A stretch of DNA of 64,000 nt from Mycobacterium asiaticum (GTDB lineage: Bacteria; Actinomycetota; Actinomycetes; Mycobacteriales; Mycobacteriaceae): assembly GCF_001673635.1 (NCBI RefSeq), contig NZ_LZMH01000037.1, positions 183,597 to 247,596 of the forward strand, read 5' to 3'. The translations under genes were made by a program, and so were the position numbers. Every line of letters starts with the position of its first letter. The first letter of the stretch is position 1. Shown piece after piece: positions 45,726 through 56,262 of this stretch. Below the pieces are notes generated by a model. The model ran no database searches. It had not been told where the DNA came from and saw nothing but the letters and a program-made list of their open reading frames with translations.

Positions 45726-47120
45726 ATGCGAATCGCCCAGCACCTCAGTGACCTCATCGGCGGCACGCCGCTGGTTCGCCTGAACTCCGTCGTCCCTGAA
45801 GGGGCCGGCACCGTGGCCGCCAAGGTCGAATACCTCAACCCGGGCGGCAGCTCCAAGGACCGGATCGCGGTCAAGATGATCGACGCCGCGGAGGCCAGCG
45901 GAGCGCTCAAGCCGGGCGGCACCATCGTCGAACCGACTTCGGGCAATACCGGCGTCGGCCTCGCGCTCATCGCGCAGCGCCGCGGGTACAAATGCGTGTT
46001 TGTGTGCCCCGACAAAGTGGGTGAGGACAAGCGAAATGTGTTGCGCGCCTACGGTGCTGAAGTCGTGGTGTGCCCGACGGCGGTCCCGCCCGAGGATCCG
46101 GACAGCTACTACAGCGTCTCAGACCGGCTGGTCCGAGAGATCGACGGTGCGTGGAAGCCGGACCAGTACTCCAACCCCGAAGGGCCGGCGAGTCACTACG
46201 CGACCACCGGCCCGGAAATCTGGGCGGACACCGGCGGCAAGGTCACTCACTTCGTCGCCGGCATCGGCACCGGCGGCACGATCACCGGCGCCGGCCGCTA
46301 CCTCAAAGAGGTCTCCGACGGGCGGGTGCGGATCATCGGCGCCGACCCCGAGGGCTCGGTCTACTCCGGCGGCACCGGCCGGCCCTATCTGGTCGAGGGG
46401 GTCGGCGAGGACTTCTGGCCGGCGGCGTACGACCCGTCGATACCCGACGAGATCATCGCCGTTTCGGATTCGGATTCCTTCGACATGACCAGGCGCCTGG
46501 CCCGTGAGGAGGCGATGCTGGTCGGTGGCTCGTGCGGAATGGCCGTCGTCGCCGCGCTCAAGGTGGCCGAGCAGGCCGGGCCGGACGCGTTGGTCGTCGT
46601 GCTGTTGCCCGACGGCGGCCGCGGCTACATGGCCAAGATCTTCAACGACGCATGGATGTCGTCGTACGGGTTCCTGCGCAGCCCGCTGGACGGCTCGACC
46701 GCGGAGTCCACCGTCGGTGACGTGTTGCGGCGCAAGTCCGGCGCTTTGCCCGACCTGGTGCACACCCACCCGTCGGAAACCGTGCGTGACGCCATCGGGA
46801 TCCTGCGCGAGTACGGGGTCTCGCAAATGCCGGTGGTCGGTGCCGAGCCACCGGTGATGGCCGGTGAAGTCGCCGGCAGCGTCTCCGAGCGCGAGCTGTT
46901 GTCGGCGGTTTTCGAGGGCCGGGCCAAGCTGGCCGACGCGGTGTCCCAACACATGAGCCCCCCGCTGCGGCTGATCGGGGCGGGCGAATCGGTGAGCGCG
47001 GCCGGTAAGGCGCTGCGCGACTCGGACGCGCTGATGGTGGTTGAAGAGGGCAAGCCCGTCGGCGTGATCACCCGATACGACCTGCTGGGCTTCCTGTCGG
47101 AGGGAACGCGGCGACGCTGA
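45726..47120 (+). CDS. cbs: Cystathionine beta-synthase
   Basis: 464-aa PLP enzyme, identical in length to Rv1077. PLP-binding Lys44 in NPGGSSKDRIA, EPTSGNTGVGLALIA, and the phosphate loop GIGTGGTITGAGRYL. Two CBS domains make up the C-terminal ~130 residues (HPSETVRDAIGILREYGVSQ and LRDSDALMVVEEGKPVGVIT). It condenses serine or O-acetylserine-type substrates with homocysteine in reverse transsulfuration. The haem domain of animal CBS is absent. It is followed by pra and metB, the complementary transsulfuration gene. Confidence 0.95.
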   Translation: MRIAQHLSDLIGGTPLVRLNSVVPEGAGTVAAKVEYLNPGGSSKDRIAVKMIDAAEASGALKPGGTIVEPTSGNTGVGLALIAQRRGYKCVFVCPDKVGEDKRNVLRAYGAEVVVCPTAVPPEDPDSYYSVSDRLVREIDGAWKPDQYSNPEGPASHYATTGPEIWADTGGKVTHFVAGIGTGGTITGAGRYLKEVSDGRVRIIGADPEGSVYSGGTGRPYLVEGVGEDFWPAAYDPSIPDEIIAVSDSDSFDMTRRLAREEAMLVGGSCGMAVVAALKVAEQAGPDALVVVLLPDGGRGYMAKIFNDAWMSSYGFLRSPLDGSTAESTVGDVLRRKSGALPDLVHTHPSETVRDAIGILREYGVSQMPVVGAEPPVMAGEVAGSVSERELLSAVFEGRAKLADAVSQHMSPPLRLIGAGESVSAAGKALRDSDALMVVEEGKPVGVITRYDLLGFLSEGTRRR

Positions 47121-47196
47121 TCGCTGTGACCTGCGTCTCGGTGCTCGGGTACTGTATGCGCCTTAGTTCAGCTAGTCCGTTCTGGAAGGTTGCCCC

Positions 47197-47862
47197 ATGA
47201 CCGATCAGCCGCCCGGCGGTTCGTATCCGCCCCCGCCTCCGCCGCCAGGCTCGTCCGGTGGATTCCCTCCGCCGGCGGGCGGCTCGAGTCCGCCTCCTCC
47301 TCCGCCGCCGGAAGGGGGCTACCCGCCGCCGCCCCCGTCGGCCGGCGGATATGCGCCACCACCGCCGGGACCGGCGATCAAGGAATTGCCCACCGAGTCC
47401 TACACGCCGTGGCTGACCCGGGTGCTGGCGTTCCTCATCGATTACGCGCCGGTGGTCGTTGTCTATGGCATTGCATGGGTGATCGCCATGGTGACCCAGC
47501 AAGAGTCCTGCACGACCAGCGTCACTCAGTACGACGTGGCTCAGTACTGCTACACCCAGGACTCGATCATCGGGTTCCTGGCCCAGGGACTGGCATCGCT
47601 GGCGATCCTGGCCTATGTGGTCTGGAACTACGGCTACAAGCAGGGCACCACCGGGTCGAGCATCGGCAAGACGATCATGAAGTTCAAGGTGGTGAGCGAG
47701 GTCAGCGGGGAGCCGTTGGGCTTCGGGATGTCGCTGGTGCGCCAGATCGCGCACTTCGTCGACGCCATCATCTGCTACGTGGGTTTCCTGTTCCCGTTGT
47801 GGGACAAGAAGCGTCAGACGCTGGCCGATAAGATCATGACAACGGTCTGCTTGCCGCTCTGA
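47197..47862 (+). CDS. pra: Proline-rich antigen homologue (RDD family membrane protein), Pra
   Basis: 221-aa protein. The first 63 residues are Pro/Gly-rich (GSYPPPPPPPGSSGGFPPP and similar); the RDD domain follows with RVLAFLIDYAPVVVVYGIAW, LASLAILAYVVWNYGYKQG and TGSSIGKTIMKFKVVSEVSG, three membrane helices. Orthologue of Rv1078 (36 kDa antigen homologue in M. leprae). ATG 47197 after TTGCCCC without a strong ribosome site. Function unknown. The proline-rich part is shorter than I remember for M. tuberculosis. Confidence 0.9.
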   Translation: MTDQPPGGSYPPPPPPPGSSGGFPPPAGGSSPPPPPPPEGGYPPPPPSAGGYAPPPPGPAIKELPTESYTPWLTRVLAFLIDYAPVVVVYGIAWVIAMVTQQESCTTSVTQYDVAQYCYTQDSIIGFLAQGLASLAILAYVVWNYGYKQGTTGSSIGKTIMKFKVVSEVSGEPLGFGMSLVRQIAHFVDAIICYVGFLFPLWDKKRQTLADKIMTTVCLPL

Positions 47863-47876
47863 GGCGGGGCGGCGCG

Positions 47877-48037
47877 CTCGGTGCGAGCGGACCGCATCGT
47901 CATCGGACTTGGCCTGATTGTCCGATTTCTCCTCGGTCCGCTCGGTGCGAGCGGACCGCATCGTCATCGGACGGGGCCTGATTGTCCGATTCCTCCTCGG
48001 TCCGCTCGGTGCGAGCGGACCGCATCGTCATCGGACT
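47877..48037 (+). repeat. Tandem repeat, 64-bp unit, 2.5 copies (VNTR-like)
   Basis: CTCGGTGCGAGCGGACCGCA starts at 47877, 47941 and 48005, exactly 64 bp apart; the first two units are complete and differ at a few positions, the third stops after 33 bp. The array fills the gap between pra and metB and ends 13 nt before the metB ATG, so it replaces the usual promoter/ribosome-binding region. Confidence 0.92.
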
Positions 48038-48050
48038 AGGCTGACCGTCG

Positions 48051-49205
48051 ATGACTGAAGACTTCACCCGCACCGGACTGGCCACCAGAGCGATCCACGC
48101 GGGCTACCGTCCGGACCCGGCGACCGGCGTCGTCAACACCCCGATCTACGCCAGCAGCACCTTCGCACAGGATGGCGTCGGCGGCCTGCGCGGCGGGTTC
48201 GAGTACGCGCGCACCGGCAACCCGACCCGTTCGGCGCTGGAGGCGTCGTTGGCGGCGATGGAGGAGGGCGCTTTCGGGCGCGCCTTCAGTTCCGGCATGG
48301 CGGCGACCGACTGCGTGCTGCGCTCCATACTGCGACCGGGCGACCACGTGGTGATTCCGGACGACGCCTATGGCGGCACGTTCCGTCTGATCGACAAGGT
48401 CTTCTCCCAGTGGGGGGTGGAGTACACGCCGGTGGCGCTGTCGGATCTGGACGCGGTGCGCGGTGCGATCACACCGCGCACCCGGTTGATCTGGGTGGAG
48501 ACGCCGACCAACCCGCTGCTGTCCATCGCCGACATCGCCGGCATCGCCCAGCTGGGCGCGGACAGTACCGCAAAAGTGTTGGTGGACAACACCTTTGCCT
48601 CGCCAGCACTGCAGCGGCCGCTCACCCTCGGCGCCGACATCGTGCTGCACTCGACGACCAAGTACATCGGCGGGCACTCTGACGTGGTGGGTGGCGCCTT
48701 GGTCACCAACGACGAAGAACTGGATCAGGCGTTCGCCTTCCTGCAGAACGGGGCGGGCGCGGTGCCGGGACCGTTCGACGCCTACCTGACCATCCGCGGG
48801 TTGAAGACGCTGGTGCTGCGGATGCAGCGGCACAGCGAAAACGCCGCTGCCGTCGCCCAGTTCCTGTCCGAGCAGCCGTCGGTGAGCGCCGTGCTTTATC
48901 CCGGTTTAGAAGGACACCCCGGTCACCAGGTGGCCGCCCGGCAGATGAGCGGGTTCGGCGGCATGGTTTCGGTGCGGATGTCCGGCGGGCGGGCGGCGGC
49001 CGAGAAGCTGTGTGCCAAGACCGAGATCTTCATCCTGGCCGAGTCCCTGGGCGGGGTGGAGTCGCTGATCGAGCATCCCAGCGCGATGACCCACGCCTCG
49101 ACCGCCGGCTCGCAGCTGGAGGTGCCCGACGATCTGGTCAGGCTGTCCGTCGGCATCGAGGACGTCGCCGACCTGCTCGCCGACCTCGAGCAGGCACTCG
49201 CCTAA
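48051..49205 (+). CDS. metB: Cystathionine gamma-synthase / gamma-lyase MetB
   Basis: 384-aa Cys/Met-metabolism PLP enzyme. Substrate site FEYARTGNPTRSALE, SSGMAATDCVLRSIL, and PLP-binding Lys204 in VLHSTTKYIGGHSDVVGG. Reaction: O-succinyl(acetyl)homoserine + cysteine to cystathionine, or the reverse-direction lyase; sequence does not separate these. Orthologue of Rv1079. With cbs, two genes upstream, it covers both directions of transsulfuration. A 64-bp tandem repeat precedes the ATG and no good ribosome site is visible. Confidence 0.94.
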   Translation: MTEDFTRTGLATRAIHAGYRPDPATGVVNTPIYASSTFAQDGVGGLRGGFEYARTGNPTRSALEASLAAMEEGAFGRAFSSGMAATDCVLRSILRPGDHVVIPDDAYGGTFRLIDKVFSQWGVEYTPVALSDLDAVRGAITPRTRLIWVETPTNPLLSIADIAGIAQLGADSTAKVLVDNTFASPALQRPLTLGADIVLHSTTKYIGGHSDVVGGALVTNDEELDQAFAFLQNGAGAVPGPFDAYLTIRGLKTLVLRMQRHSENAAAVAQFLSEQPSVSAVLYPGLEGHPGHQVAARQMSGFGGMVSVRMSGGRAAAEKLCAKTEIFILAESLGGVESLIEHPSAMTHASTAGSQLEVPDDLVRLSVGIEDVADLLADLEQALA

Positions 49206-49209
49206 CCTC

Positions 49210-49271
49210 CGCGAGCAGACGCAAAAGCCCCCGACACGCCGTGCGTGAGGGGGCTTTTGCGTCTGCTCGCG
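49210..49271. terminator. Bidirectional hairpin between metB and greA
   Basis: Perfect 23-bp stem, left arm 49210-49232 starting CGCGAGCAGACGCAAAAGCC, right arm 49249-49271. It sits between convergent genes and has A/T runs on both strands (AAAAG, CTTTT), so it can stop transcription both ways. The outer arm is shared with the hairpin at 31196-31257. Confidence 0.9.
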
Positions 49272-49281
49272 GGAAACCCGC

Positions 49282-49776
49282 TCAGGAGTGGTACGGCTCC
49301 GCGCTGACCAGGGTGACCTCGACGGTATTGCCGCTGGGCACCTTGTAACTACGGGTCTCGCCGACCTTGGCGTCGATCAGCGCGCCGCCCAGCGGCGAGT
49401 TGGGCGAGTAGACCTCGAGCTTGCCGTCGTTCACGCCCTCCTGGCGGGTGGCGATCAGGAAGGTTTCGCTGTCCGACTTGTCGCCGTTGTAGTACACCTT
49501 CACCACCGAACCGGGCAGCGCCACGCCGGACTGCTTGGGCGCCTCGCCTACCTTTGCGTTGTTCAGCAGGTCCTGCAGCTGGCGGATGCGGGCCTCCTGC
49601 TGACCCTGCTCTTCGCGGGCGGCGTGGTAGCCGCCGTTCTCGCGCAGATCGCCTTCTTCGCGGCGATCATTGATTTCGGCGGCGATCACCGGGCGATTCG
49701 CGATCAGCTGGTCGAGTTCGGCCTTGAGTCGGTCATGTGACTCCTGGGTCAACCAGGTCACCTGAGTGTCCGTCAT
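49282..49776 (-). CDS. greA: Transcription elongation factor GreA
   Basis: 164-aa factor that stimulates RNA cleavage by backtracked RNA polymerase. The N-terminal coiled coil has [20 protein letters not shown] and the acidic tip [20 protein letters not shown] (residues D and E that enter the polymerase channel); the C-terminal FKBP-like domain contains [20 protein letters not shown] 49776 with AAGGAG 10 nt upstream. Identical in length to Rv1080c. Confidence 0.97.
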   Translation of the reverse strand: MTDTQVTWLTQESHDRLKAELDQLIANRPVIAAEINDRREEGDLRENGGYHAAREEQGQQEARIRQLQDLLNNAKVGEAPKQSGVALPGSVVKVYYNGDKSDSETFLIATRQEGVNDGKLEVYSPNSPLGGALIDAKVGETRSYKVPSGNTVEVTLVSAEPYHS

Positions 49777-49987
49777 CTCGTGGCGCTCCTTGTGTGTCGT
49801 TCCGCGTGTTCGCGCAAGTATCGGATCCCGTTAACGGGCGTAGTTGCGGGTCCCCAACCCGGCTGCTGCCACTCCAGTTCTTCCCACGGGCCATTAATGC
49901 AGCAATACACGGTCCCCGCAGGACCGTGCATTCATCTATGTTACCACCGCGCAAACAGTTGATGACTGACATATCCGCAGTTCGCGG

Positions 49988-50422
49988 TCAGGACGGCCGC
50001 AGATATCCGGGCACGTCTGTGCCACAGCCGTATACGTCAGCCATCACCGGCGGCTTGGTGGATTTGACGATTGTCGTCACCTGGACCGTGCCCTGGCCGG
50101 CCGGCGGAACCAGCACCTCGCGACGGCCCGTTTCGCTGCCGTCCTTGGCGCGCACCCGGACGATGCAGTCCACCGGTCGCGACGGGTCTTCCCGGGTGAC
50201 GCTGATCGTCACCGACGCGGTCTCATCATCGACCACCTGATAGCCGGCCAGCGTGCCGGAAACCGGACTTGTGCCGATTCGCTGGTAACCCACAATCGCG
50301 ATGCCGATGCCCGCGACGAGCACCACGCCGGTCAGTCCGATGGCGATGCGGCGGCGGTCTCTGCGGGACAGGCCGCTGCGGCCGTAACGCGCTTCCGGAC
50401 GCGAGATCGAGTCTTCTGTCAT
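49988..50422 (-). CDS. DUF4307 membrane protein, Rv1081c
   Basis: 144-aa protein, the same length as Rv1081c. A basic N-terminus ([14 protein letters not shown]) leads into one membrane helix at about 27-45 ([20 protein letters not shown]); the outer domain holds [20 protein letters not shown] and ends [15 protein letters not shown], with two cysteines. This is the DUF4307 pattern. The start ATG 50422 is divergent from mca with about 90 nt between. No function known; the conserved link to mca suggests a thiol-related context, which is inference. Confidence 0.88.
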   Translation of the reverse strand: MTEDSISRPEARYGRSGLSRRDRRRIAIGLTGVVLVAGIGIAIVGYQRIGTSPVSGTLAGYQVVDDETASVTISVTREDPSRPVDCIVRVRAKDGSETGRREVLVPPAGQGTVQVTTIVKSTKPPVMADVYGCGTDVPGYLRPS

Positions 50423-50512
50423 GCCCTCGGGATTTGTGGGGTATTGGAGAACTGGAATTATAGGGAACACGCACAGGGTCGGTGGGCGGCCAACGAACGG
50501 ACGAGGGAGCAC

Positions 50513-51382
50513 GTGAGCAAACTGCGATTGATGGCGGTGCATGCCCACCCCGACGACGAGTCCAGCAAGGGCGCCGCGACGCTGGCCAAGTACGCGGACG
50601 AGGGCCACCGCGTCATGGTGGTGACCCTGACCGGCGGGGAGCGCGGCGAGATCCTGAACCCTGCGATGGACCTGCCTGACGTGCACGGACACATCCATGA
50701 GATCCGCCGCGACGAGATGGCCAAGGCGGCCGAGATCCTCGGCGTGGAGCACACTTGGCTGGGCTTCGTCGACTCCGGACTGCCCAAGGGCGACCCACCA
50801 CCACCGCTGCCCGAAGGCTGCTTCGCCCTTGAGCCCCTGGAGCGCTGCACCGAGGCGCTGGTCCGCGTGGTGCGGGACTTCCGGCCGCACGTGATGATCA
50901 CCTACGACGAGAACGGCGGCTACCCGCACCCTGACCACATTCGCTGCCACGAGGTGTCCGTCGCGGCGTACGAGGCGGCCGGTGACTACTACCGTTTCCG
51001 CGATGCGGGGGAGCCCTGGAACGTGTCCAAGCTGTACTACGTGCACGGTTTCCTGCGCGCCCGGATGCAGCTGCTCCAGGACGAGTTCGCCAAGCACGGG
51101 CAGGAGGGCCCGTTCGACAAGTGGCTCAAGCACTGGCTTCCCGAGCATGACCACTTCGAGAAGCGGGTGACGACGCGAGTCGAGTGCTCGGCGTATTTCG
51201 GCCAGCGTGACGATGCGCTGCTCGCCCACGCCACCCAGATCGACCCGAACGCCGAGTTCTTCGCCGCCCCGATCTCGTGGCAGGTGCGGCTGTGGCCAAC
51301 CGAGGAATTCGAGCTGGCCCGCTCGCGCGTTCCGGCTGCCCCGCCCGAGAAGGATCTGTTCGAAGGGATCGAGCAAGGGTGA
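50513..51382 (+). CDS. mca: Mycothiol S-conjugate amidase
   Basis: 289-aa zinc amidase of the LmbE/MshB family. Zinc site [15 protein letters not shown] with His12-Pro-Asp14-Asp15 and the third ligand in [32 protein letters not shown] and the Mca-specific C-terminal [18 protein letters not shown] follow. It cleaves mycothiol adducts to mercapturates that are exported, detoxifying electrophiles. GTG 50513 is chosen for its GAGGGAG site and because conserved sequence starts there; the frame opens further upstream. Orthologue of Rv1082 (288 aa). Confidence 0.95.
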   Translation: MSKLRLMAVHAHPDDESSKGAATLAKYADEGHRVMVVTLTGGERGEILNPAMDLPDVHGHIHEIRRDEMAKAAEILGVEHTWLGFVDSGLPKGDPPPPLPEGCFALEPLERCTEALVRVVRDFRPHVMITYDENGGYPHPDHIRCHEVSVAAYEAAGDYYRFRDAGEPWNVSKLYYVHGFLRARMQLLQDEFAKHGQEGPFDKWLKHWLPEHDHFEKRVTTRVECSAYFGQRDDALLAHATQIDPNAEFFAAPISWQVRLWPTEEFELARSRVPAAPPEKDLFEGIEQG

Positions 51383-51664
51383 ATCATTTTCTGATCACCG
51401 TGATTGCTGAGGGCCCGCCCAAGAACAACGGTCCGGACTTCGGCAAGGCGAGTCCCATCGGGCTGGTCGTGGTGGTGCTGTTGATCGTGGCGACCTTCTT
51501 TCTGGTCCGCTCGATGAACAAGCAACTGAAGAAGGTTCCCGAATCGTTCGACCGTCAGCACCCCGAGCCGGACCAGGCCGCCGACGACGGGACGGACGCG
51601 GTGGACGGGGTCGATCGCGAAATACCGGGGGGCGACGGATCAACCCGACCACCTGGGTCGACGC

Positions 51665-51678
<14 letters not shown>
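51379..51678 (+). CDS. Small membrane protein, Rv1083-like
   Basis: 99-aa protein with one membrane helix at about 27-45 ([20 protein letters not shown]), then [11 protein letters not shown] and an acidic, disordered tail. GTG 51379 overlaps the mca stop (GTGA), but GTG 51400, giving 92 aa starting [10 protein letters not shown], is closer to the length of Rv1083 (88 aa). Its end overlaps the next gene by 14 nt. Conserved beside mca; function unknown. Confidence 0.8.
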
Positions 51679-53674
<1,996 letters not shown>

Positions 53675-53687
53675 TAGCGTGCGTTTC

Positions 53688-54071
53688 ATGCCGAACGCCG
53701 CCGACCGGGCGCAAACGATCACCGACACCGTTCACCGTTACATCGCGACGGTTAGCGAAGGCAGCGCCGACGAGCTGGCCGCCTTCTACGCCGACGACGC
53801 GACGCTGGAAGATCCGGTGGGCGGCGAGGTACATATCGGCGTCCAGGCCATCCGCGGCTTCTATGCCGCGGTGACCGGCATGGAGCGGCACTGTGAACTG
53901 GTCACGCTGCGCGTCTCGGGCAACGAGGCAGCGTTCCACTTCCGGCTGACCATCGGCGCCGGGAACAGCAGAATGCGCATCGAGCCGATCGAGACCATGG
54001 TGTTCGACGGCAGCGGCAAGGTCACCGCGATGAAGGCCTACTGGTCTCCCGCGGACGTTACCCAGCTGTAG
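53688..54071 (+). CDS. SnoaL/ketosteroid isomerase-like (NTF2-fold) protein
   Basis: 127-aa NTF2-like protein: IATVSEGSADELAAFYADDA, TLEDPVGGEVHIGVQAIRGF, and a C-terminal sheet IETMVFDGSGKVTAMKAYW. The Tyr/Asp positions typical of Delta5-3-ketosteroid isomerases (FYADDATLEDPVGG) are present, but a real steroid isomerase cannot be claimed. ATG 53688, 13 nt after Rv1084; I recall no counterpart here in M. tuberculosis. Convergent and touching the next gene: stops at 54071 and 54072. Confidence 0.85.
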   Translation: MPNAADRAQTITDTVHRYIATVSEGSADELAAFYADDATLEDPVGGEVHIGVQAIRGFYAAVTGMERHCELVTLRVSGNEAAFHFRLTIGAGNSRMRIEPIETMVFDGSGKVTAMKAYWSPADVTQL

Positions 54072-54842
54072 TTAAAAGACCACGAACCACATGGCGATGT
54101 AGTGGCAGATCGCCGCTATCGCCGTACACGCGTGGAAGAACTCGTGGAAGCCGAACGTCCTGGGCCACGGGTCGGGCCAGCGCAGCCCGTACAGAACTCC
54201 GCCGATGCTGTACAGCGCACCGCCGACGATCAGTAGCACCAGCGCCGTCACGCCGGCGTTGTGCAGGATCGGGCCGATGTACCAGACCGCGACCCAGCCG
54301 AGCAGGATGTACAGCGGAACGCCGACCCAGCGTGGCGCCGACGGCCAGAGCATTTTGAGCGTCACCCCGGCCAGCGCCCCGCCCCACACGATCGCGAGCA
54401 CCACGTGTCCGTCGTGGCCCGGCAATGCCAGCAGGGCAAACGGCGTGTAGCTGCCTGCGATGAAGATGAAGATCATCGAATGGTCCGCACGCTTCATCCA
54501 CTTGCGGGCCGTCTCGGATTTCCAGTTGACCCGATGGTAGGTGGCGCTGACCGAGAACATGAGAATGGTGGCGAACGTGTAGAGCATCGTCGCCAGACCG
54601 GCCTTGGTGGAATCCAGCGCCCAAGACACCGCGATCAGCGAGGCGCCCGCGAACACCGCCGCGCCCGCTGAGTACACGTGGATCCAGCCGCGGAAGCGGG
54701 GCTTGGTCAGGACTTTGGCGACGCCCTCGACCATCTGGCGGGCGGCGTTTTGCGCGGTCTCGCCGGGCGAGGTGCCGTGAGATTCCGGTTCTGCGCTGGT
54801 GAGCGTGCTGGTCTGGCTGCTCATCTGTGTCGTGGGCCCCAT
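54072..54842 (-). CDS. Hemolysin III / PAQR family membrane protein, Rv1085c
   Basis: 256-aa protein with seven predicted helices. Signature elements: [18 protein letters not shown], the metal-site motif [27 protein letters not shown] (Ser/His/Asp of PAQR proteins) and the closing [20 protein letters not shown] with two zinc-ligand His. YqfA/HlyIII relatives may act as amidohydrolase-like membrane enzymes. ATG 54842 gives a 19-codon hydrophilic prefix; ATG 54824 (MSSQTST) is an alternative closer to Rv1085c (242 aa). Confidence 0.88.
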   Translation of the reverse strand: MGPTTQMSSQTSTLTSAEPESHGTSPGETAQNAARQMVEGVAKVLTKPRFRGWIHVYSAGAAVFAGASLIAVSWALDSTKAGLATMLYTFATILMFSVSATYHRVNWKSETARKWMKRADHSMIFIFIAGSYTPFALLALPGHDGHVVLAIVWGGALAGVTLKMLWPSAPRWVGVPLYILLGWVAVWYIGPILHNAGVTALVLLIVGGALYSIGGVLYGLRWPDPWPRTFGFHEFFHACTAIAAICHYIAMWFVVF

Positions 54843-54972
54843 CCTGTGAATACCGGTGAGTTGTCTGGATTTAGGTTAGCGGGATTGTCTGAAAGTGGGC
54901 TGAGCGACGTGACGTGAGATTGCCCAGAATCCGGCCCGGTAATCGGTCTGGGTCACAGTAGGGTTGATCTTC

Positions 54973-55761
54973 GTGGAGATCATCCCGCCGCGGCTAAAGG
55001 AGCCGTTGTACCGGCTGTACGAGCTGCGTCTTCGGCAGGGATTGGCGGCCTCCCGATCCGAACTGCCCCGACACATTGCAGTGCTGTGCGACGGTAACCG
55101 GCGCTGGGCGCGCAGCCTCGGGTATGAGGACGTGAGCGTCGGCTACCGGATGGGCGCGGTCAAGATCGCCGAGATGCTGCGCTGGTGCCAGGAAGCCGGC
55201 ATCGAGATGACGACCGTCTATTTGTTGTCGACGGAGAACCTGCAGCGCGACCCAGAAGAGTTGTCCGCGTTGATCGAGATCATCACCGATGTGGTCGAAG
55301 AGATCTGCGCGCCGGCCAACCAGTGGAGCGTTCGAACGGTCGGTGATCTGGCTTTGCTGGGCGAGGAACCCGCCCGCCGGTTGCGGGGCGCGGTCGACTC
55401 GACGCCGGCCAACGCCACCTTTCACGTCAACGTCGCAGTTGGCTACGGCGGGCGGCAGGAGATAGTCGGTGCGGTGCGGGCGCTGTTGGGCAAGCACCTT
55501 GCCAATGGGGCGACGGCCGAAGAACTCATCGAAGCGGTGACCGTCGAGGGGATCTCCGAGAACCTCTACACCTCTGGCCAGCCGGATCCGGACCTGGTGA
55601 TCAGGACCTCGGGGGAGCAGCGGCTGTCCGGTTTCCTGCTGTGGCAGAGCGCTTACTCGGAGATGTGGTTCACCGAGGCGCACTGGCCCGCGTTCCGTCG
55701 CGTCGACTTCCTTCGCGCGCTGCGCGACTACAGCATGCGCAATCGCCGATACGGGCGGTAG
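54973..55761 (+). CDS. Short-chain Z-isoprenyl diphosphate synthase (omega,E,Z-farnesyl), Rv1086
   Basis: 262-aa cis-prenyltransferase, same length as Rv1086. It condenses isopentenyl diphosphate onto geranyl diphosphate, giving the farnesyl precursor of decaprenyl phosphate for cell-wall synthesis. Catalytic HIAVLCDGNRRWAR (Asp40), TVYLLSTENLQRDPEE, YTSGQPDPDLVIRTSGEQRL and FLLWQSAYSEMWF are intact. GTG 54973 matches the M. tuberculosis start (MEIIPPRL...). Confidence 0.95.
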   Translation: MEIIPPRLKEPLYRLYELRLRQGLAASRSELPRHIAVLCDGNRRWARSLGYEDVSVGYRMGAVKIAEMLRWCQEAGIEMTTVYLLSTENLQRDPEELSALIEIITDVVEEICAPANQWSVRTVGDLALLGEEPARRLRGAVDSTPANATFHVNVAVGYGGRQEIVGAVRALLGKHLANGATAEELIEAVTVEGISENLYTSGQPDPDLVIRTSGEQRLSGFLLWQSAYSEMWFTEAHWPAFRRVDFLRALRDYSMRNRRYGR

Positions 55762-56262
55762 CGGACCGGCTATCGGGCGCGACACGGTCGCGTGACACTC
55801 CGAGCGAGAAGTGTCACTTCCGGTATGACAAAACTTGCATCTCTGGTGTGGCCGTGATGGCGCACAGCAAACTTGGAGCTTCCGTTCCTAGTTCGCAATC
55901 TGACTAGAGTTAGCCGACTTAACTCATAGGAACTTCCAATCCTACTGACAGCGTGTCAGTAGGGAGCATGTGCTCCATACCTAAGCGTATAGTTCCGAAA
56001 GATGTTGCAGCGCAGGTTATTTCAAAAAACACGAGCACTATTGTATAAATGTCAACAGTGTGAATTGGGCGCTTGAATGGATCCACTGGTGCCAGTCTGG
56101 ATATGGCAAACTTCGTCTGGCGTCTACCTAACGGGGCGCGCCGATCCCGTCTCAGAAAAATTAAGAAATTTCTGTTCTCAGATCTGGCGATTCTTTCCGA
56201 TCGGCATGTACATTCCCCAAACGAGTGACCCCCATCTGCCATGAACCACAGGAGTTTCAGCG
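55762..56262. promoter_or_regulatory. 501-bp AT-rich region before the PE_PGRS gene
   Basis: No supported gene. It is clearly more AT-rich than its surroundings (for example TTCAAAAAACACGAGCACTATTGTATAAATG near 56030), contains the composite palindrome at 55941-55976, and ends with CAGGAG before ATG 56263. It should hold the PE_PGRS promoter. The leftward ORF 55919-56242 looks non-coding. Confidence 0.6.
55941..55976. repeat. Double palindrome upstream of PE_PGRS
   Basis: CCTACTGAC-AGCGT-GTCAGTAGG (9-bp stem) is followed directly by GGAGCA-TG-TGCTCC (6-bp stem, 55963-55976). Two adjoining hairpins could be a regulator site or a terminator of the upstream gene; no T-run. Confidence 0.75.

Noticed and set aside
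55919..56242. Leftward 107-aa ORF in the PE_PGRS upstream region
   Set aside because: AT-rich intergenic DNA, no ribosome site, no recognisable motifs, and it covers the double palindrome.
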